Assembly: GCF_002197665.1 (NCBI RefSeq) | Contig: NZ_NBBJ01000002.1 | Location: 310,001-374,000 of the forward strand | DNA: 64,000 nucleotides | Reading direction: 5' to 3' | Source: Sphingomonas mucosissima | GTDB taxonomy: Bacteria; Pseudomonadota; Alphaproteobacteria; Sphingomonadales; Sphingomonadaceae | Shown: piece by piece, positions 46,672 to 55,802 of the stretch | Layout of the letters: every line of letters starts with the position of its first letter | How positions within the stretch are numbered: the first letter of the stretch is position 1 | Position numbers and translations under genes: made by a program | Notes under the pieces: generated by a model | The model's database searches: none | Told to the model about the DNA's origin: nothing | What the model saw: the letters and a program-made list of their open reading frames with translations, nothing else

Positions 46672-47052
46672 TTATTCGTGGCAGGAAAGCGCGCCCTTGC
46701 CGGGCTGCTCGATCTTCACGTTCGCGGTGTCGCCGGTCAGCTTCCAGCCGCCCTCGGCGGTCAGCGGCTCGCCTGCGTTCGGCGCGGTGAGGGTCGTGGG
46801 CGTGCCGCCCTTTTCGGTGCGGACCACGGCCTGCTTGTCGCCTTCGAAGAAGGTGACATAGACAAGGCTGTTGTCGCTGCAGCGCATCGTCTTGTCCGCC
46901 TTGATCGCAGGCGGCAGCTCGATCGTGCCGGCGTTGGCGAGTTCCGCCGCCATCGGATCGGGATTGGAGTCGAGAACCTCGGGGTCCGACTTGGAGTTAC
47001 AAGCGGCGAGCGCGAGGAGCGCCGCGGCGGCGAAGGGGAAGGGGCTCTTCAT
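46672..47052 (-). CDS. Lipoprotein, possibly MliC-like
   Basis: A 126-residue lipoprotein: the signal runs to LALAAC with the lipobox Cys at residue 18. The mature part has two cysteines (in MRCSDNS and ALSCHE) and a beta-rich run reminiscent of MliC/PliC inhibitors of C-type lysozyme (VYVTFFEGDKQ, then GGWKLTGDT). The likeness is suggestive, not certain. It is 66 bases upstream of aat on the same strand and might be co-transcribed with it. Confidence 0.7.
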   Translation of the reverse strand: MKSPFPFAAAALLALAACNSKSDPEVLDSNPDPMAAELANAGTIELPPAIKADKTMRCSDNSLVYVTFFEGDKQAVVRTEKGGTPTTLTAPNAGEPLTAEGGWKLTGDTANVKIEQPGKGALSCHE

Positions 47053-47350
47053 AACGGCTCGCGACTTCGCCGATGCAGCATAATGCGTCAAGGCAGAGGT
47101 GCCCTGGCGCAACAGATTATTGCAGTGATCCTGTCCTGATCCGCCTCAGATCGCGTGATTTGCACGGCGCGCATTGCCATTGGTGCAACGATCAGGCGGC
47201 GCGCACGCAAGCGCATGGCGTCGGCAAGGGCCGGGATTGTTCCCGAGTTGTTCTTGCAGTACGCTGGCGTTGGCGCGTGCGCACGGCGCGGCGCGATATG
47301 CCGGCGCGGGCCGGAGCGGCGTTGGCAAAGGCGCCTGTTAGGGATCGAAG

Positions 47351-48724
47351 ATGGCGAAGCCGCAGAAACGTTATGTCTGCCAATCCTGCGGCTCGGTGTC
47401 GTCCCGCTGGCAGGGGCAGTGCGTCGATTGCTCTGAATGGAACACCATTTTGGAGGAGGCGCCCGCGATCGTCACGCCGTTCCAGGCCAAGCACAATCTT
47501 CAGGGCGGCGGCCGCGCGGTGGCGATGATGGCGCTCGACGCCGAAGTGCCGCTGCCTGCGCGGATGCCCAGCGGCATTGCCGAGCTCGACCGGGCGCTTG
47601 GCGGCGGTTTCGTGGAGGCGAGCGCTACGCTGATCGGCGGCGATCCCGGCATCGGCAAATCCACGTTGCTGCTGCAGGCGGCGGCACGCATGGCGCTGGG
47701 CGGCGCGGATGTCGCTTATGTCTCGGGCGAGGAAGCGGCCGATCAGGTGCGGCTGCGCGCGCGCCGGCTGGGGCTGGGCGAGGCGCCGGTGCGGCTCGCC
47801 TCCGCCACGTCGGTGCGCGATATCCTGACCACGCTTGGCACGGGCAAGCCGCCGACGCTGCTCGTTATTGATTCGATCCAGACCATGCACTCGGATCTGA
47901 TCGAAGGTGCGCCGGGCACCGTCAGCCAGGTGCGCGCCTCCGCGCAGGAGCTGATTCGCTTCGCCAAGGAACGCGGCACCGCGCTGGTGCTCGTCGGCCA
48001 TGTCACCAAGGACGGCACGATCGCCGGCCCGCGCGTGCTCGAGCATATGGTCGATACCGTGCTCAGCTTCGAAGGGGAGCGCAGCCACCAGTATCGCATC
48101 CTGCGTGCGATCAAGAACCGCTTCGGCGGCACCGATGAGATCGGCGTCTTTGCCATGCAATCGGAAGGGCTGGCGGAAGTTTCCAACCCCTCCTCGCTGT
48201 TCCTCACCCAGCGCGACGAGAGCGTCACGGGAACCGTGGTATTCCCCGCACTGGAGGGCACCCGGCCGGTGCTGGTCGAGATCCAGGCGCTGGTGGTCCG
48301 CCTGGCCAGCGGCGCCACGCCGCGGCGCGCGGTGGTGGGGTGGGACAGCGGCCGGCTCGCGATGATCCTTGCCGTGCTGGAGGCGCGCTGCGGGCTCAGT
48401 TTCTCGTCGGCGGAGGTCTATCTCAACGTCGCGGGGGGCTATCGCGTGCAGGATCCGGCGGCGGACCTGGCGGTTGCCGCGGCGCTGGTGTCCGCCCTGT
48501 CGGAACGCCCGGTGCCCACCGATGCGGTGACCTTCGGCGAGGTCGCCCTGTCGGGCGAGGTGCGCAGCGTCGCCCATGCCGCCTTGCGGATGAAGGAAGC
48601 GGCCAAGCTGGGCTTTGGCCAGGCGCTGGTCCCGGCAGCGATGACGAGCGAGAAGGGCGGCCTTCGCCTCGCCGGGTTCTCCACGGTCGTCCGGCTGGTG
48701 GATCACCTGCTCGGCCGCGGCTGA
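47351..48724 (+). CDS. radA: DNA repair protein RadA
   Basis: A 457-residue RadA/Sms, a helicase that processes recombination intermediates together with RecA. The zinc finger uses C10, C13, C24 and C27. Walker A is GGDPGIGKST at residues 96-105, and the signature KNRFG lies at 255-259. A Lon-like domain at the C-terminus (SSAEVYLNVAGGYRVQDPAADLAV) lacks the catalytic Ser-Lys, as in all RadA. It stands alone; recX in this window is another RecA-linked gene but not adjacent. Confidence 0.96.
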   Translation: MAKPQKRYVCQSCGSVSSRWQGQCVDCSEWNTILEEAPAIVTPFQAKHNLQGGGRAVAMMALDAEVPLPARMPSGIAELDRALGGGFVEASATLIGGDPGIGKSTLLLQAAARMALGGADVAYVSGEEAADQVRLRARRLGLGEAPVRLASATSVRDILTTLGTGKPPTLLVIDSIQTMHSDLIEGAPGTVSQVRASAQELIRFAKERGTALVLVGHVTKDGTIAGPRVLEHMVDTVLSFEGERSHQYRILRAIKNRFGGTDEIGVFAMQSEGLAEVSNPSSLFLTQRDESVTGTVVFPALEGTRPVLVEIQALVVRLASGATPRRAVVGWDSGRLAMILAVLEARCGLSFSSAEVYLNVAGGYRVQDPAADLAVAAALVSALSERPVPTDAVTFGEVALSGEVRSVAHAALRMKEAAKLGFGQALVPAAMTSEKGGLRLAGFSTVVRLVDHLLGRG

Positions 48725-48912
48725 TCCGCGACGGCGGATGGCGGACGGCGGACGGGGACCCGGGCGGTCTGCTTCGTCGCCGTCCTGTCACGAAGCGATG
48801 TGCATATTGGCGGCGCAACTTGCTCCGCGCGCCGCCGGGCGTGGCGGCCTAATCCGCTTTGGCGGGGTGCCCCCTGTTCTCATCGTCTTCGTCATGGCCT
48901 AGATCGGCAACA

Positions 48913-49467
48913 ATGAACCTCAACGGACTTGATATCGCGGTGCTGACTGTCGTGGCAGGCAGCGCGCTTCTTGGGCTGAAGCGCGGCTTCGTGACGGAGG
49001 TGCTCGCGCTTTTCGCCTGGGTGGCGATGATCTTCGCCGTGAAGCTGTTTCACTTGCCTGTCTCAAAGGCGCTGACGGGCCCGATAGGGACGGTTTCCGG
49101 TGCCGCGACGCTGGCCTTTGTGCTCCTGTGCGGCGTCACCTACTTTCTCGGTCGCATGGTCGCCCGCGCCATGGGGGAACGGGTGCGCAAATCGGTGCTG
49201 GGGCCGGTGGATCGTGCGCTGGGCTTCGGCTTTGGCGCGCTGAAGGGGTTGATCATCGCCAGCCTTGCCTTCCTCTTGATCGTCCTGGTGCTCGACACGA
49301 TCAATGGCGGGCCGACGCGGCGTCCGTTGTGGATCAAGGAAGCGCGCACCTATCCGCTGCTCAACGTCACCACCAATGCGATCGCCGACTTCATTGACCG
49401 CCGGCGGCGGGGCGAGGCGGTGTTCGGGCAAGGCGCGCCGGCGCAGAACGGAGGGCAGCCGCGATGA
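48913..49467 (+). CDS. CvpA family membrane protein
   Basis: A 184-residue protein with four hydrophobic segments at about 5-25, 27-47, 65-83 and 105-125, and a conserved GLKRGFVTEVLAL loop. In E. coli, CvpA is needed for colicin V production and purine metabolism. In sphingomonads it precedes an Fe-S scaffold gene, as here. Its stop overlaps the next ATG by 4 bases. An upstream TTG frame adds 18 unlike residues and was left out. Confidence 0.88.
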   Translation: MNLNGLDIAVLTVVAGSALLGLKRGFVTEVLALFAWVAMIFAVKLFHLPVSKALTGPIGTVSGAATLAFVLLCGVTYFLGRMVARAMGERVRKSVLGPVDRALGFGFGALKGLIIASLAFLLIVLVLDTINGGPTRRPLWIKEARTYPLLNVTTNAIADFIDRRRRGEAVFGQGAPAQNGGQPR

Positions 49468-49901
49468 GCGACACGTTGTACAATGATGCCATCCTGAAGC
49501 TGGCGACCGACAATCCGATCGACGAGCGGCTGGCGGAGCCACAGGGCTCCAGCGAGCGGCGCTCCCCGATCTGCGGCAGCCGCGTCACTGTGGACGTGAA
49601 TCTCGGGGAAGACGGCCGGATCAGCGAGGCAGGCATGCTGGTGCGTGCCTGCGCGCTCGGCCAGGCATCTTCCTCGTTGCTTGCCGCGCATGTGATCGGC
49701 CGCACCCCGGACGAGCTGGCGGCGGCGCGCGACGCACTGACAGCGTGGCTCGCGCGGGAGGGGGAACTGCCCAACTGGCCAGGGCTCGACGTGCTGACGC
49801 CCGCGCTTGATTATCACGCGCGCCATGCGTCGATCCGGCTCGCCTTTGAAGCGGCTGCCGAGGCGGCGGAACAGGCACAAAGCACAGTAAAGGCGGATTG
49901 A
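49464..49901 (+). CDS. IscU/NifU-like Fe-S scaffold-like protein
   Basis: A 145-residue protein with the NifU_N/IscU fold. Two of the three IscU cysteines are exactly placed: C37 in SPICGSR and C63 in RACALGQASSS. The third, in IscU within HCS near residue 106, falls here in RHASIRLAF near residue 122 and is not cysteine. An Asp equivalent to IscU D39 is replaced by Ser (CGS). It is coupled to cvpA and to the antiporter gene. A scaffold role is thus doubtful; a regulatory or altered role is possible. Confidence 0.8.
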   Translation: MSDTLYNDAILKLATDNPIDERLAEPQGSSERRSPICGSRVTVDVNLGEDGRISEAGMLVRACALGQASSSLLAAHVIGRTPDELAAARDALTAWLAREGELPNWPGLDVLTPALDYHARHASIRLAFEAAAEAAEQAQSTVKAD

Positions 49902-51661
49902 TGGAGCACGCCACCGGATCGCTGCTGCGCGACGGGGTAATCCTGCTTGGCGCGGGCCTCGGCTTTGTGCTGCTGTTCCGCCGCCTCGGGCTTGGCGCCA
50001 CCCTAGGCTTCCTGGTGGCGGGCGCGGTCGTCGGCCCGCAGGTGCTCGGGCTGATCGGCGACGCCGAATCAAAGCTTGGAGTCGCTGAACTCGGCATTAC
50101 CTTGCTGCTGTTCATCGTCGGGCTGGAGCTTAATCCCGCCAGGCTGTGGCGGCTGAAGCAGGACATCTTCGGCCTGGGGCTGCTTCAGGTCGTGGCTTGC
50201 GGCATCGCCATCACCGCCATCATTGCCGTTTTCGCGCTTTTCTCGATCCCCGCGGCGCTCGCGCTCGGCCTGCCGCTCGCCCTGTCATCCACGGCGCAGG
50301 TGCTGCCGATGCTGCAATCGTCGGGCCGCTTGCGCACCCCGTTTGGCGAACGCGCCTTCTCGATCCTGCTGTTCCAGGATCTGTCGATCATCCCGCTCAT
50401 CACCATCATCGCCGCGATGAGCCGCAATCCGGCGGATGCCGGTGGCCCGCCGGGTTGGATCCTGGTGCTCTATACCGCGGCTGCGATCATCGGCCTGATC
50501 GCGGCGGGTCGCTTCATCCTGCGGCCGCTGTTCCGCGGCATCGGCAACATGGGCGAGCGCGAGATGTTCGTGTTCGCCGCGCTGTTCACGGTAATCGCCA
50601 GCGCCGCGCTGATGGAGGCGCTGGGCCTGTCCACCGCGCTTGGCGCATTTGTCGCCGGCGTGATGCTGGCCGACAGCCCCTATCGCCACGAGCTGGAGGC
50701 GGATGTCGACCCGTTTCGATCGATCCTGCTCGGCTTGTTCTTTCTTACCATCGGCATGATGCTGAACCTGACGGCGATCGCCGAGCGACCGTTGTTCGTT
50801 CTTTCAATGGCGGCGGCGCTGATCGCCACCAAGACGCTGGTGATCTTCCTCATCGGCCTTGCCTTCCGCATGACGTGGCGTTCCGCGCTCGCACTAGGCG
50901 TGCTGCTGAGCCAGGGCGGCGAGTTCGGCTTCGTGCTCTTCGCGCAGGCCACCAACGCGTATCTTATCGCGCCCGAGGCGGCGTCCTTGTTTGGTGCGAT
51001 CATCACCCTTTCCATGGCGACCACGCCGTTCCTGATGACGCTCACCAGGCGGTTCCGCGAGGAGCCGATCATTGGCGGCGAGCGCGAGGGGCCGAAGGCG
51101 GATGGCGCCAACGCGGTGATCGTGGGGTACGGCCGCTTTGGCCAGACGGTCGGCCAGATGCTGCTCGCGCAGGACATTCCGGTGACGCTGATCGACACCG
51201 ATATCGAGATGATCGACATCGCTGGGGAGCTTGGCGCAAAGGTTTATTACGGCGATGGCACCCGCCTCGACCTGCTGCGGCAGGCGGGAGCGGCCGACGC
51301 CGAGATGATCCTGTTCTGTATCGATAATGATCAGATCACGGCCGACATGGTAGAGGCGGTGCATGAGGCGTTTCCCCGCGCGTCCATCTATGTCCGTGCC
51401 TATGACCGCCGCGCGCTGATCAAGCTGAAGGGCAGCCCCGCCAAGCTGGTGGTGCGCGAAGTGCTCGAATCGGCGGTGAAGATGGCCCGCGCGGCGATGG
51501 AGAACCTCGGCATAGACGGCAGCGAGATCGATCGCTCGGAGGCGATGTATCGCGCCAGCGATCGCGAACGGCTGCGGATCCAGATCGAAACCAGCGACAT
51601 CTCCGCCGCGCGTGCCATGGTCGCTGCGCAGCAGCCTTGGGGAAGGGAAAACAACACATGA
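49901..51661 (+). CDS. CPA2-type cation:proton antiporter with TrkA-N domain
   Basis: A 586-residue KefB/KefC-like protein. Residues 1-380 form an exchanger of about 12-13 helices (GATLGFLVAGAVVGPQVLGL, ALGAFVAGVMLADSPYRHELEADVDP-like core). A Rossmann RCK/TrkA-N domain begins near residue 404 (NAVIVGYGRFGQTVGQ). In Kef proteins, glutathione controls the channel through this domain. Potassium efflux gated by NAD(H) or glutathione adducts is likely by family. Its ATG overlaps the stop of the gene before by one base. Confidence 0.9.
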   Translation: MEHATGSLLRDGVILLGAGLGFVLLFRRLGLGATLGFLVAGAVVGPQVLGLIGDAESKLGVAELGITLLLFIVGLELNPARLWRLKQDIFGLGLLQVVACGIAITAIIAVFALFSIPAALALGLPLALSSTAQVLPMLQSSGRLRTPFGERAFSILLFQDLSIIPLITIIAAMSRNPADAGGPPGWILVLYTAAAIIGLIAAGRFILRPLFRGIGNMGEREMFVFAALFTVIASAALMEALGLSTALGAFVAGVMLADSPYRHELEADVDPFRSILLGLFFLTIGMMLNLTAIAERPLFVLSMAAALIATKTLVIFLIGLAFRMTWRSALALGVLLSQGGEFGFVLFAQATNAYLIAPEAASLFGAIITLSMATTPFLMTLTRRFREEPIIGGEREGPKADGANAVIVGYGRFGQTVGQMLLAQDIPVTLIDTDIEMIDIAGELGAKVYYGDGTRLDLLRQAGAADAEMILFCIDNDQITADMVEAVHEAFPRASIYVRAYDRRALIKLKGSPAKLVVREVLESAVKMARAAMENLGIDGSEIDRSEAMYRASDRERLRIQIETSDISAARAMVAAQQPWGRENNT

Positions 51662-51990
51662 ACTGGCTGTTGGTCTTGGCGGCGCTTTCGGGTGCGCTGG
51701 CGGTGGGTGCCGGTGCGTTCGGCGCCCATGGCGCAAGTGGTCAGGCGGCGGAATGGCTGCGCACGGGCGGCCAATATCAACTGATCCACGCGGTGGCTGC
51801 GCTGGTGGCGCTGCGCTTGGAGGCGCGCGGGCCCGGCTGGCTCTTCGTGGCGGGCGGCGCGCTGTTTGCCGGCACCTTGTACCTGATGGCCCTTGGCGCC
51901 CCGCGTTGGTTGGGAGCGATCACGCCGATCGGCGGCACGTTACTGATCGTGGGCTGGCTATGGCTGGCGTGGGTTGCTGGCCGCGGCTGA
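51658..51990 (+). CDS. DUF423 family membrane protein
   Basis: A 110-residue protein with four short membrane segments and the DUF423 opening (AALSGALAVGAGAFGAHG). GGAAGGGA lies just before the ATG. It overlaps the antiporter stop by 4 bases and ends this operon. No function is known for the family. DUF2256 faces it tail to tail 30 bases away. Confidence 0.88.
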   Translation: MNWLLVLAALSGALAVGAGAFGAHGASGQAAEWLRTGGQYQLIHAVAALVALRLEARGPGWLFVAGGALFAGTLYLMALGAPRWLGAITPIGGTLLIVGWLWLAWVAGRG

Positions 51991-52020
51991 CACGACGCAG
52001 GCCAATCGTCTCCGGAAGCG

Positions 52021-52161
52021 CTACCTTTTGCCCCGGCAAGCATCCGAACAATAGACGACATTCTCCCAGTCGCGCGCCCACTTCTTGCGCCAGGTGAACG
52101 GCCGTCCGCACGCCGGGCAGACCTTCGTCGGCAGATCGCGCTTGGCGACGCCATTCGGCAT
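52021..52161 (-). CDS. DUF2256 zinc-ribbon protein
   Basis: A 46-residue protein with four cysteines in two pairs ([10 protein letters not shown] and YCSDACRG), the DUF2256 pattern, with a [12 protein letters not shown] helix between. It likely binds one zinc. Its ATG overlaps the aroB stop by one base (TGATG), so it is translated from the aroK-aroB mRNA. DUF2256 genes are often beside photolyase genes. Here the link is to the shikimate pathway. Function unknown. Confidence 0.85.
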   Translation of the reverse strand: MPNGVAKRDLPTKVCPACGRPFTWRKKWARDWENVVYCSDACRGKR

Positions 52162-53261
52162 CAGCGCGGCTGGAGTGCCAGAAAGCTGCGCACGTCTTCC
52201 AGCGATACCTGCTTATCAAGGTAGGTCTGGCCAATGCCGCGCGCGAGCAGGAACGGGACGTGACCACCGCTCGCTTTCTTGTCGTGACGCATATGGTCGA
52301 CCAGCCGCTCGGCCGATGCCGCAATCCCCGCGGCCGCAAGACCGTCCGGCAGACCCACCGCCTGCCAATGCGCCGCGACACGCACCGCGTCTTGCACGGG
52401 GCACAATCCATGCGCTGCCGAGTAGCCGAACGCGAGGGCGCAGCCTGCCGCAACGGCCTCGCCATGCAGCAGCCGGTCCGAAAAGCCGGCTTCCGCCTCC
52501 AGCGCATGCCCGAACGTGTGGCCGAGGTTCAGTAGCGCGCGGCGGCCGGTGGTCTCGAATTCATCTTCGCCAACGATCCGTGCCTTGGCACGCACCGAGT
52601 GGGCAATCGCATAGACGCGCGCCTGCGCGTCGCCGGCAAGCAGTGCCGGCCCATGCTCCTCGCACCACGTGAAGAACGCCGCATCATCGATCAGGCCATA
52701 TTTGGCCACTTCGGCATAGCCCGCTCTCAACTCACGGGCGGGAAGGGTATCCAAGACGGTTGGGTCGATCAGCACGATCTTGGGCTGGTGAAACGCACCG
52801 ATCAGATTCTTGCCGGCGCGCGCATTGATACCGGTCTTGCCGCCCACCGATGAATCGACCTGCGCCAGCAAGGTGGTAGGGATCTGCACGAAGCCGCAGC
52901 CTCGCTTGAGAATGGCAGTGGCAAACCCGACGAGGTCGCCCATCACCCCGCCACCCAGCGCGATGACATGATCGGCACGCTCGACGCCGAGTTCGAGCAG
53001 CCGGTCGGTTAGCCGCTCAAGAGTTGCCCAGCTCTTCGACCCCTCACCCGCCGGGATCATGATCGCCTCGCTCGCAATGCCGGCTCGCTCAAGGGAGGCG
53101 CGCAACGTATCAAGGTGAGGAACGACATTCTCGTCTGCCACGATCGGCATGCGCCGTCCTGGCGACAGCGATGCTAGATGGTCGCCCGCGCGGGCCAGCA
53201 GCCCGGCTTCGATCACCACGTCGTAACTGCGCGCGCCCAGCGCCACTGGAACAATCGTCAT
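52161..53261 (-). CDS. aroB: 3-dehydroquinate synthase
   Basis: The second enzyme of the shikimate pathway, needing NAD and a divalent metal. The 366-residue protein has the NAD-binding [19 protein letters not shown], then [23 protein letters not shown], and the metal and substrate region [13 protein letters not shown] with the two His ligands. It overlaps the stop of aroK by 4 bases and is followed by DUF2256. Constitutive expression with aroK is likely. Confidence 0.96.
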   Translation of the reverse strand: MTIVPVALGARSYDVVIEAGLLARAGDHLASLSPGRRMPIVADENVVPHLDTLRASLERAGIASEAIMIPAGEGSKSWATLERLTDRLLELGVERADHVIALGGGVMGDLVGFATAILKRGCGFVQIPTTLLAQVDSSVGGKTGINARAGKNLIGAFHQPKIVLIDPTVLDTLPARELRAGYAEVAKYGLIDDAAFFTWCEEHGPALLAGDAQARVYAIAHSVRAKARIVGEDEFETTGRRALLNLGHTFGHALEAEAGFSDRLLHGEAVAAGCALAFGYSAAHGLCPVQDAVRVAAHWQAVGLPDGLAAAGIAASAERLVDHMRHDKKASGGHVPFLLARGIGQTYLDKQVSLEDVRSFLALQPR

Positions 53262-53821
53262 GCGGCCCCGTAACCGATCGCTTGCAGGATGGCACGTACC
53301 GTTGCCTCATGCGGCGCATTGTTGCTCGGCACTCGAATATGCGCCTGGGCATAAAGCGGATTGCGAACGGCGGCGAGTTCGCGAAGCACGGTCGCCGGGT
53401 CCTTTCCTCGCAGCAGCGGGCGCGTGTCGCGCCGCCGCACGCGCTCCACCAGCACGTCAATATCGGCATCCAGCCAGATGGCGAGCGCATCGGAGAGAAT
53501 GAGTTTGCGGGTCGCGTCGTTGACGAAAGCGCCGCCACCCGTTGCGATCACCTTGGGGCGGCCGTCGATCAGCCGCTGGATCACGCGCCGTTCTCCGTCC
53601 CTGAAATAAGGCTCGCCGAACTGCGCGAAGATGTCCGCGATCGACATGCCGGCGGCTTCTTCGATCTCGTTGTCGGCGTCCACAAACGGGAGCCCGAGCC
53701 GATGCGCCAGCCGCTTGCCGACGGTGGACTTGCCCACGCCCATCAGCCCGACGAGCACGATCGGCTCGCGCTGCCAGCGGCTCTTGCGATTGCGGTTGGG
53801 TGGAGGGGGGCTTTGCAACAT
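53258..53821 (-). CDS. aroK: Shikimate kinase
   Basis: Phosphorylates shikimate to shikimate-3-phosphate. The 187-residue protein carries the P-loop GLMGVGKST at residues 25-33, DADNEIE (shikimate contact), GEPYFRDGERRV, and the lid and adenine region RDTRPLLRG. GGGAF with the conserved glycines (ATGGGAFV) contacts shikimate. The ATG at 53821 was chosen because the longer frame starts with a run unlike the family. First gene of aroK-aroB-DUF2256. Confidence 0.95.
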   Translation of the reverse strand: MLQSPPPPNRNRKSRWQREPIVLVGLMGVGKSTVGKRLAHRLGLPFVDADNEIEEAAGMSIADIFAQFGEPYFRDGERRVIQRLIDGRPKVIATGGGAFVNDATRKLILSDALAIWLDADIDVLVERVRRRDTRPLLRGKDPATVLRELAAVRNPLYAQAHIRVPSNNAPHEATVRAILQAIGYGAA

Positions 53822-53918
53822 GGGCTCGCGGGCTATACAGCGCGTCAGCGCCGCGGGCACAAGGCTCGGGATTTCGGTTTACAAGCGCGGGGTTGCTCGC
53901 GTCGTGCAGGGTTGAAAC

Positions 53919-54056
53919 ATGTCGCGGTTGATCGTCACGCTAGTGGTGCTGTTGGTTGTCGTGGTCGGCGCACTGTTCTTCCTCGCTGGGAGTGCAACGG
54001 AGAAGCCGACGACGCAGGTCGAAAAGGCGGTCGAGCTTGGCAATCTCGCGAGCTAG
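53919..54056 (+). CDS. 45-residue single-span membrane protein
   Basis: An intact small frame with one hydrophobic span at about residues 4-24 (valine-rich, LIVTLVVLLVVVVGALFFLAG) and a soluble polar tail rich in Lys, Glu and Thr. It overlaps the next gene's start by 20 bases in another frame, so the two may be coupled. The product is short and not in any family I can name. Alternatively this is a chance frame. The overlap and the regular composition speak for a real gene. Confidence 0.6.
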   Translation: MSRLIVTLVVLLVVVVGALFFLAGSATEKPTTQVEKAVELGNLAS

Positions 54057-55800
54057 GTTGATCGCGGCGCTCGCCGCCGTCGCTTCGCTGGCCGCAGCTG
54101 CGGTCGCTCAAAACGCCCAAGCACCCGAATCGCTGTTGCCTCCCGGTTTCGGTGAACCCGTTGCGCCGCCACCGGTAGCTCAGCCGGGTGGCCCGGTGGC
54201 CCAGCCGCTGCCAAGCACGGCGCTGGAACTGCCGGCGATGGAGCCGTCACCCACCCCGACGCCCACGCCAACTCCGGTCAGCGAAGAAGAACTGGCGCAA
54301 TATGAGATGCCGCTATTCGCGCGGCGCTCGCTTGCGCTTGTTGGCCCGATTGGCATGGGGGACGGCGGTTTGCCGGCGACCGCCTTCGGAGCCGCAGATG
54401 GTGGCTATCTTCAGGGCTTGATGCGTCGGATGTCGGCGCCGCTTCCTTCTCGCTGGCTGTCCATCTCGCTACGCCGTGCATTGCTCTCGCGCGTCAACAC
54501 GCCGGCTGGGCTGCATGGCGCCGACTTTGCCGCGGAGCGTGCCTGGTTGCTGCTTCGGATGGGCGAGTCCGTCGCGGCGCGCAGTGTGCTGCAGAGCGTC
54601 GACGCCGCCAACGCGACTCCGAAGTACCGGCAAGTCGCCATGCAAGCGATGCTCGCCACTGCCGACCCTGCCGGATTGTGCCCATTTGCCGATGGCGCGG
54701 GTAACAGCGAGCGCGGCTGGGTCCTCGCGCGCGCCATGTGCGCTGCGCTGAGCAACGTGGACGGCGGCGCCAAGCCGCTGATGGATGCTGCTCGGCGGCA
54801 GCGGATCGCCACGGGCGTTGATCTGGCGCTCGCGCAGAAGGTGATCGGTGCAGGGCTGAACAGCCGTCAGGCCGTCACGATCGAATGGGATTCGGTGGTT
54901 CAGTTGACTGCGTGGAGGTTTGGCCTGGCGACCGCCACCGGGGTGCCGATCTCCGACGAGCTCTATCAAACGGTGGGGCAGCAGGTCGTCGGCTGGCGCG
55001 CGCTGGCACCCGCGATCCCCATCGCCGATCGCGCGCGGGCTGCGGAAGCCGCCGCGGCAACGGGGGTGATATCCAATGCGGCGCTGGTCGATCTATATGC
55101 TGCGCTGGATGCTGGCGAGGATACGCCTGCCGCTCTGAGCGCGATCGCATCGGATCTCCGCTCGGCCTATGTCGGCGCTGATGTGGCAACCCGACTTCGT
55201 GCGCTGACGCAGCTTTGGGACGGAGGCGAGACCCCGCAGGCGCGCTATGCGCGACTGGTGCTGACGGCACGCGCGGCTGCCCGCATACGCCCGGTTGATG
55301 GGCGCGCGGAGGCCGACCGGATCGTGGCGGCGATGCTCTCTGCCGGGCTGGACCGCACGGCACAGCGCTGGCGCGGCCAGGTGGAAGAAGGCGGCGACGC
55401 TTGGGCGCTGCTCGAACTGTCTGATCCGGACGCGAGCACGCGTTTGTCATACAGCGCCGTGGCTTCATACACCGGGGGGGGCGATGCGGCCTTGAAGCGC
55501 AAGCTCTTTTTCGCAGGGCTTGCAGGGCTCGGCCGCCTTTCCGCGCAAGAGATCGAGAGCGGTGCGGAAGCCCTCGATGTTCGTATCGGCGCGACCGACA
55601 GCTGGACCCGGGCGCTTGATCGAGCAGTGAGCGATCGACAGCCCGCCACCGTTCTGCTGCTGGCGGGCATCGGCATGCAGGCGCAGAACTGGCGAAGTGT
55701 ACCGCCCGCGGCGCTTTACCGGATCGTTGCGGCATTGCGCGCCGTTGGGCTTGGGGGTGAGGCGCGGATGATCGCGGCTGAGGCACTGTCGCGGATCTGA
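54037..55800 (+). CDS. Large exported protein of unknown function
   Basis: A protein of about 587 residues, starting with TTG (AAGG 9 bases upstream). The N-terminus is a signal peptide of about 25 residues (LIAALAAVASLAAAAVAQ). A Pro/Thr-rich linker (PTPTPTPTPVSEEE) follows at about 65-85, then a long alanine-rich helical part typical of alpha-solenoid repeats with GxxxAR turns. I recognise no catalytic motif. It lies between the shikimate genes and xerD and ends 2 bases before xerD, so it should share that transcript. A periplasmic scaffold is a guess. Confidence 0.78.
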   Translation: MAISRARLIAALAAVASLAAAAVAQNAQAPESLLPPGFGEPVAPPPVAQPGGPVAQPLPSTALELPAMEPSPTPTPTPTPVSEEELAQYEMPLFARRSLALVGPIGMGDGGLPATAFGAADGGYLQGLMRRMSAPLPSRWLSISLRRALLSRVNTPAGLHGADFAAERAWLLLRMGESVAARSVLQSVDAANATPKYRQVAMQAMLATADPAGLCPFADGAGNSERGWVLARAMCAALSNVDGGAKPLMDAARRQRIATGVDLALAQKVIGAGLNSRQAVTIEWDSVVQLTAWRFGLATATGVPISDELYQTVGQQVVGWRALAPAIPIADRARAAEAAAATGVISNAALVDLYAALDAGEDTPAALSAIASDLRSAYVGADVATRLRALTQLWDGGETPQARYARLVLTARAAARIRPVDGRAEADRIVAAMLSAGLDRTAQRWRGQVEEGGDAWALLELSDPDASTRLSYSAVASYTGGGDAALKRKLFFAGLAGLGRLSAQEIESGAEALDVRIGATDSWTRALDRAVSDRQPATVLLLAGIGMQAQNWRSVPPAALYRIVAALRAVGLGGEARMIAAEALSRI

Positions 55801-55802
55801 CC

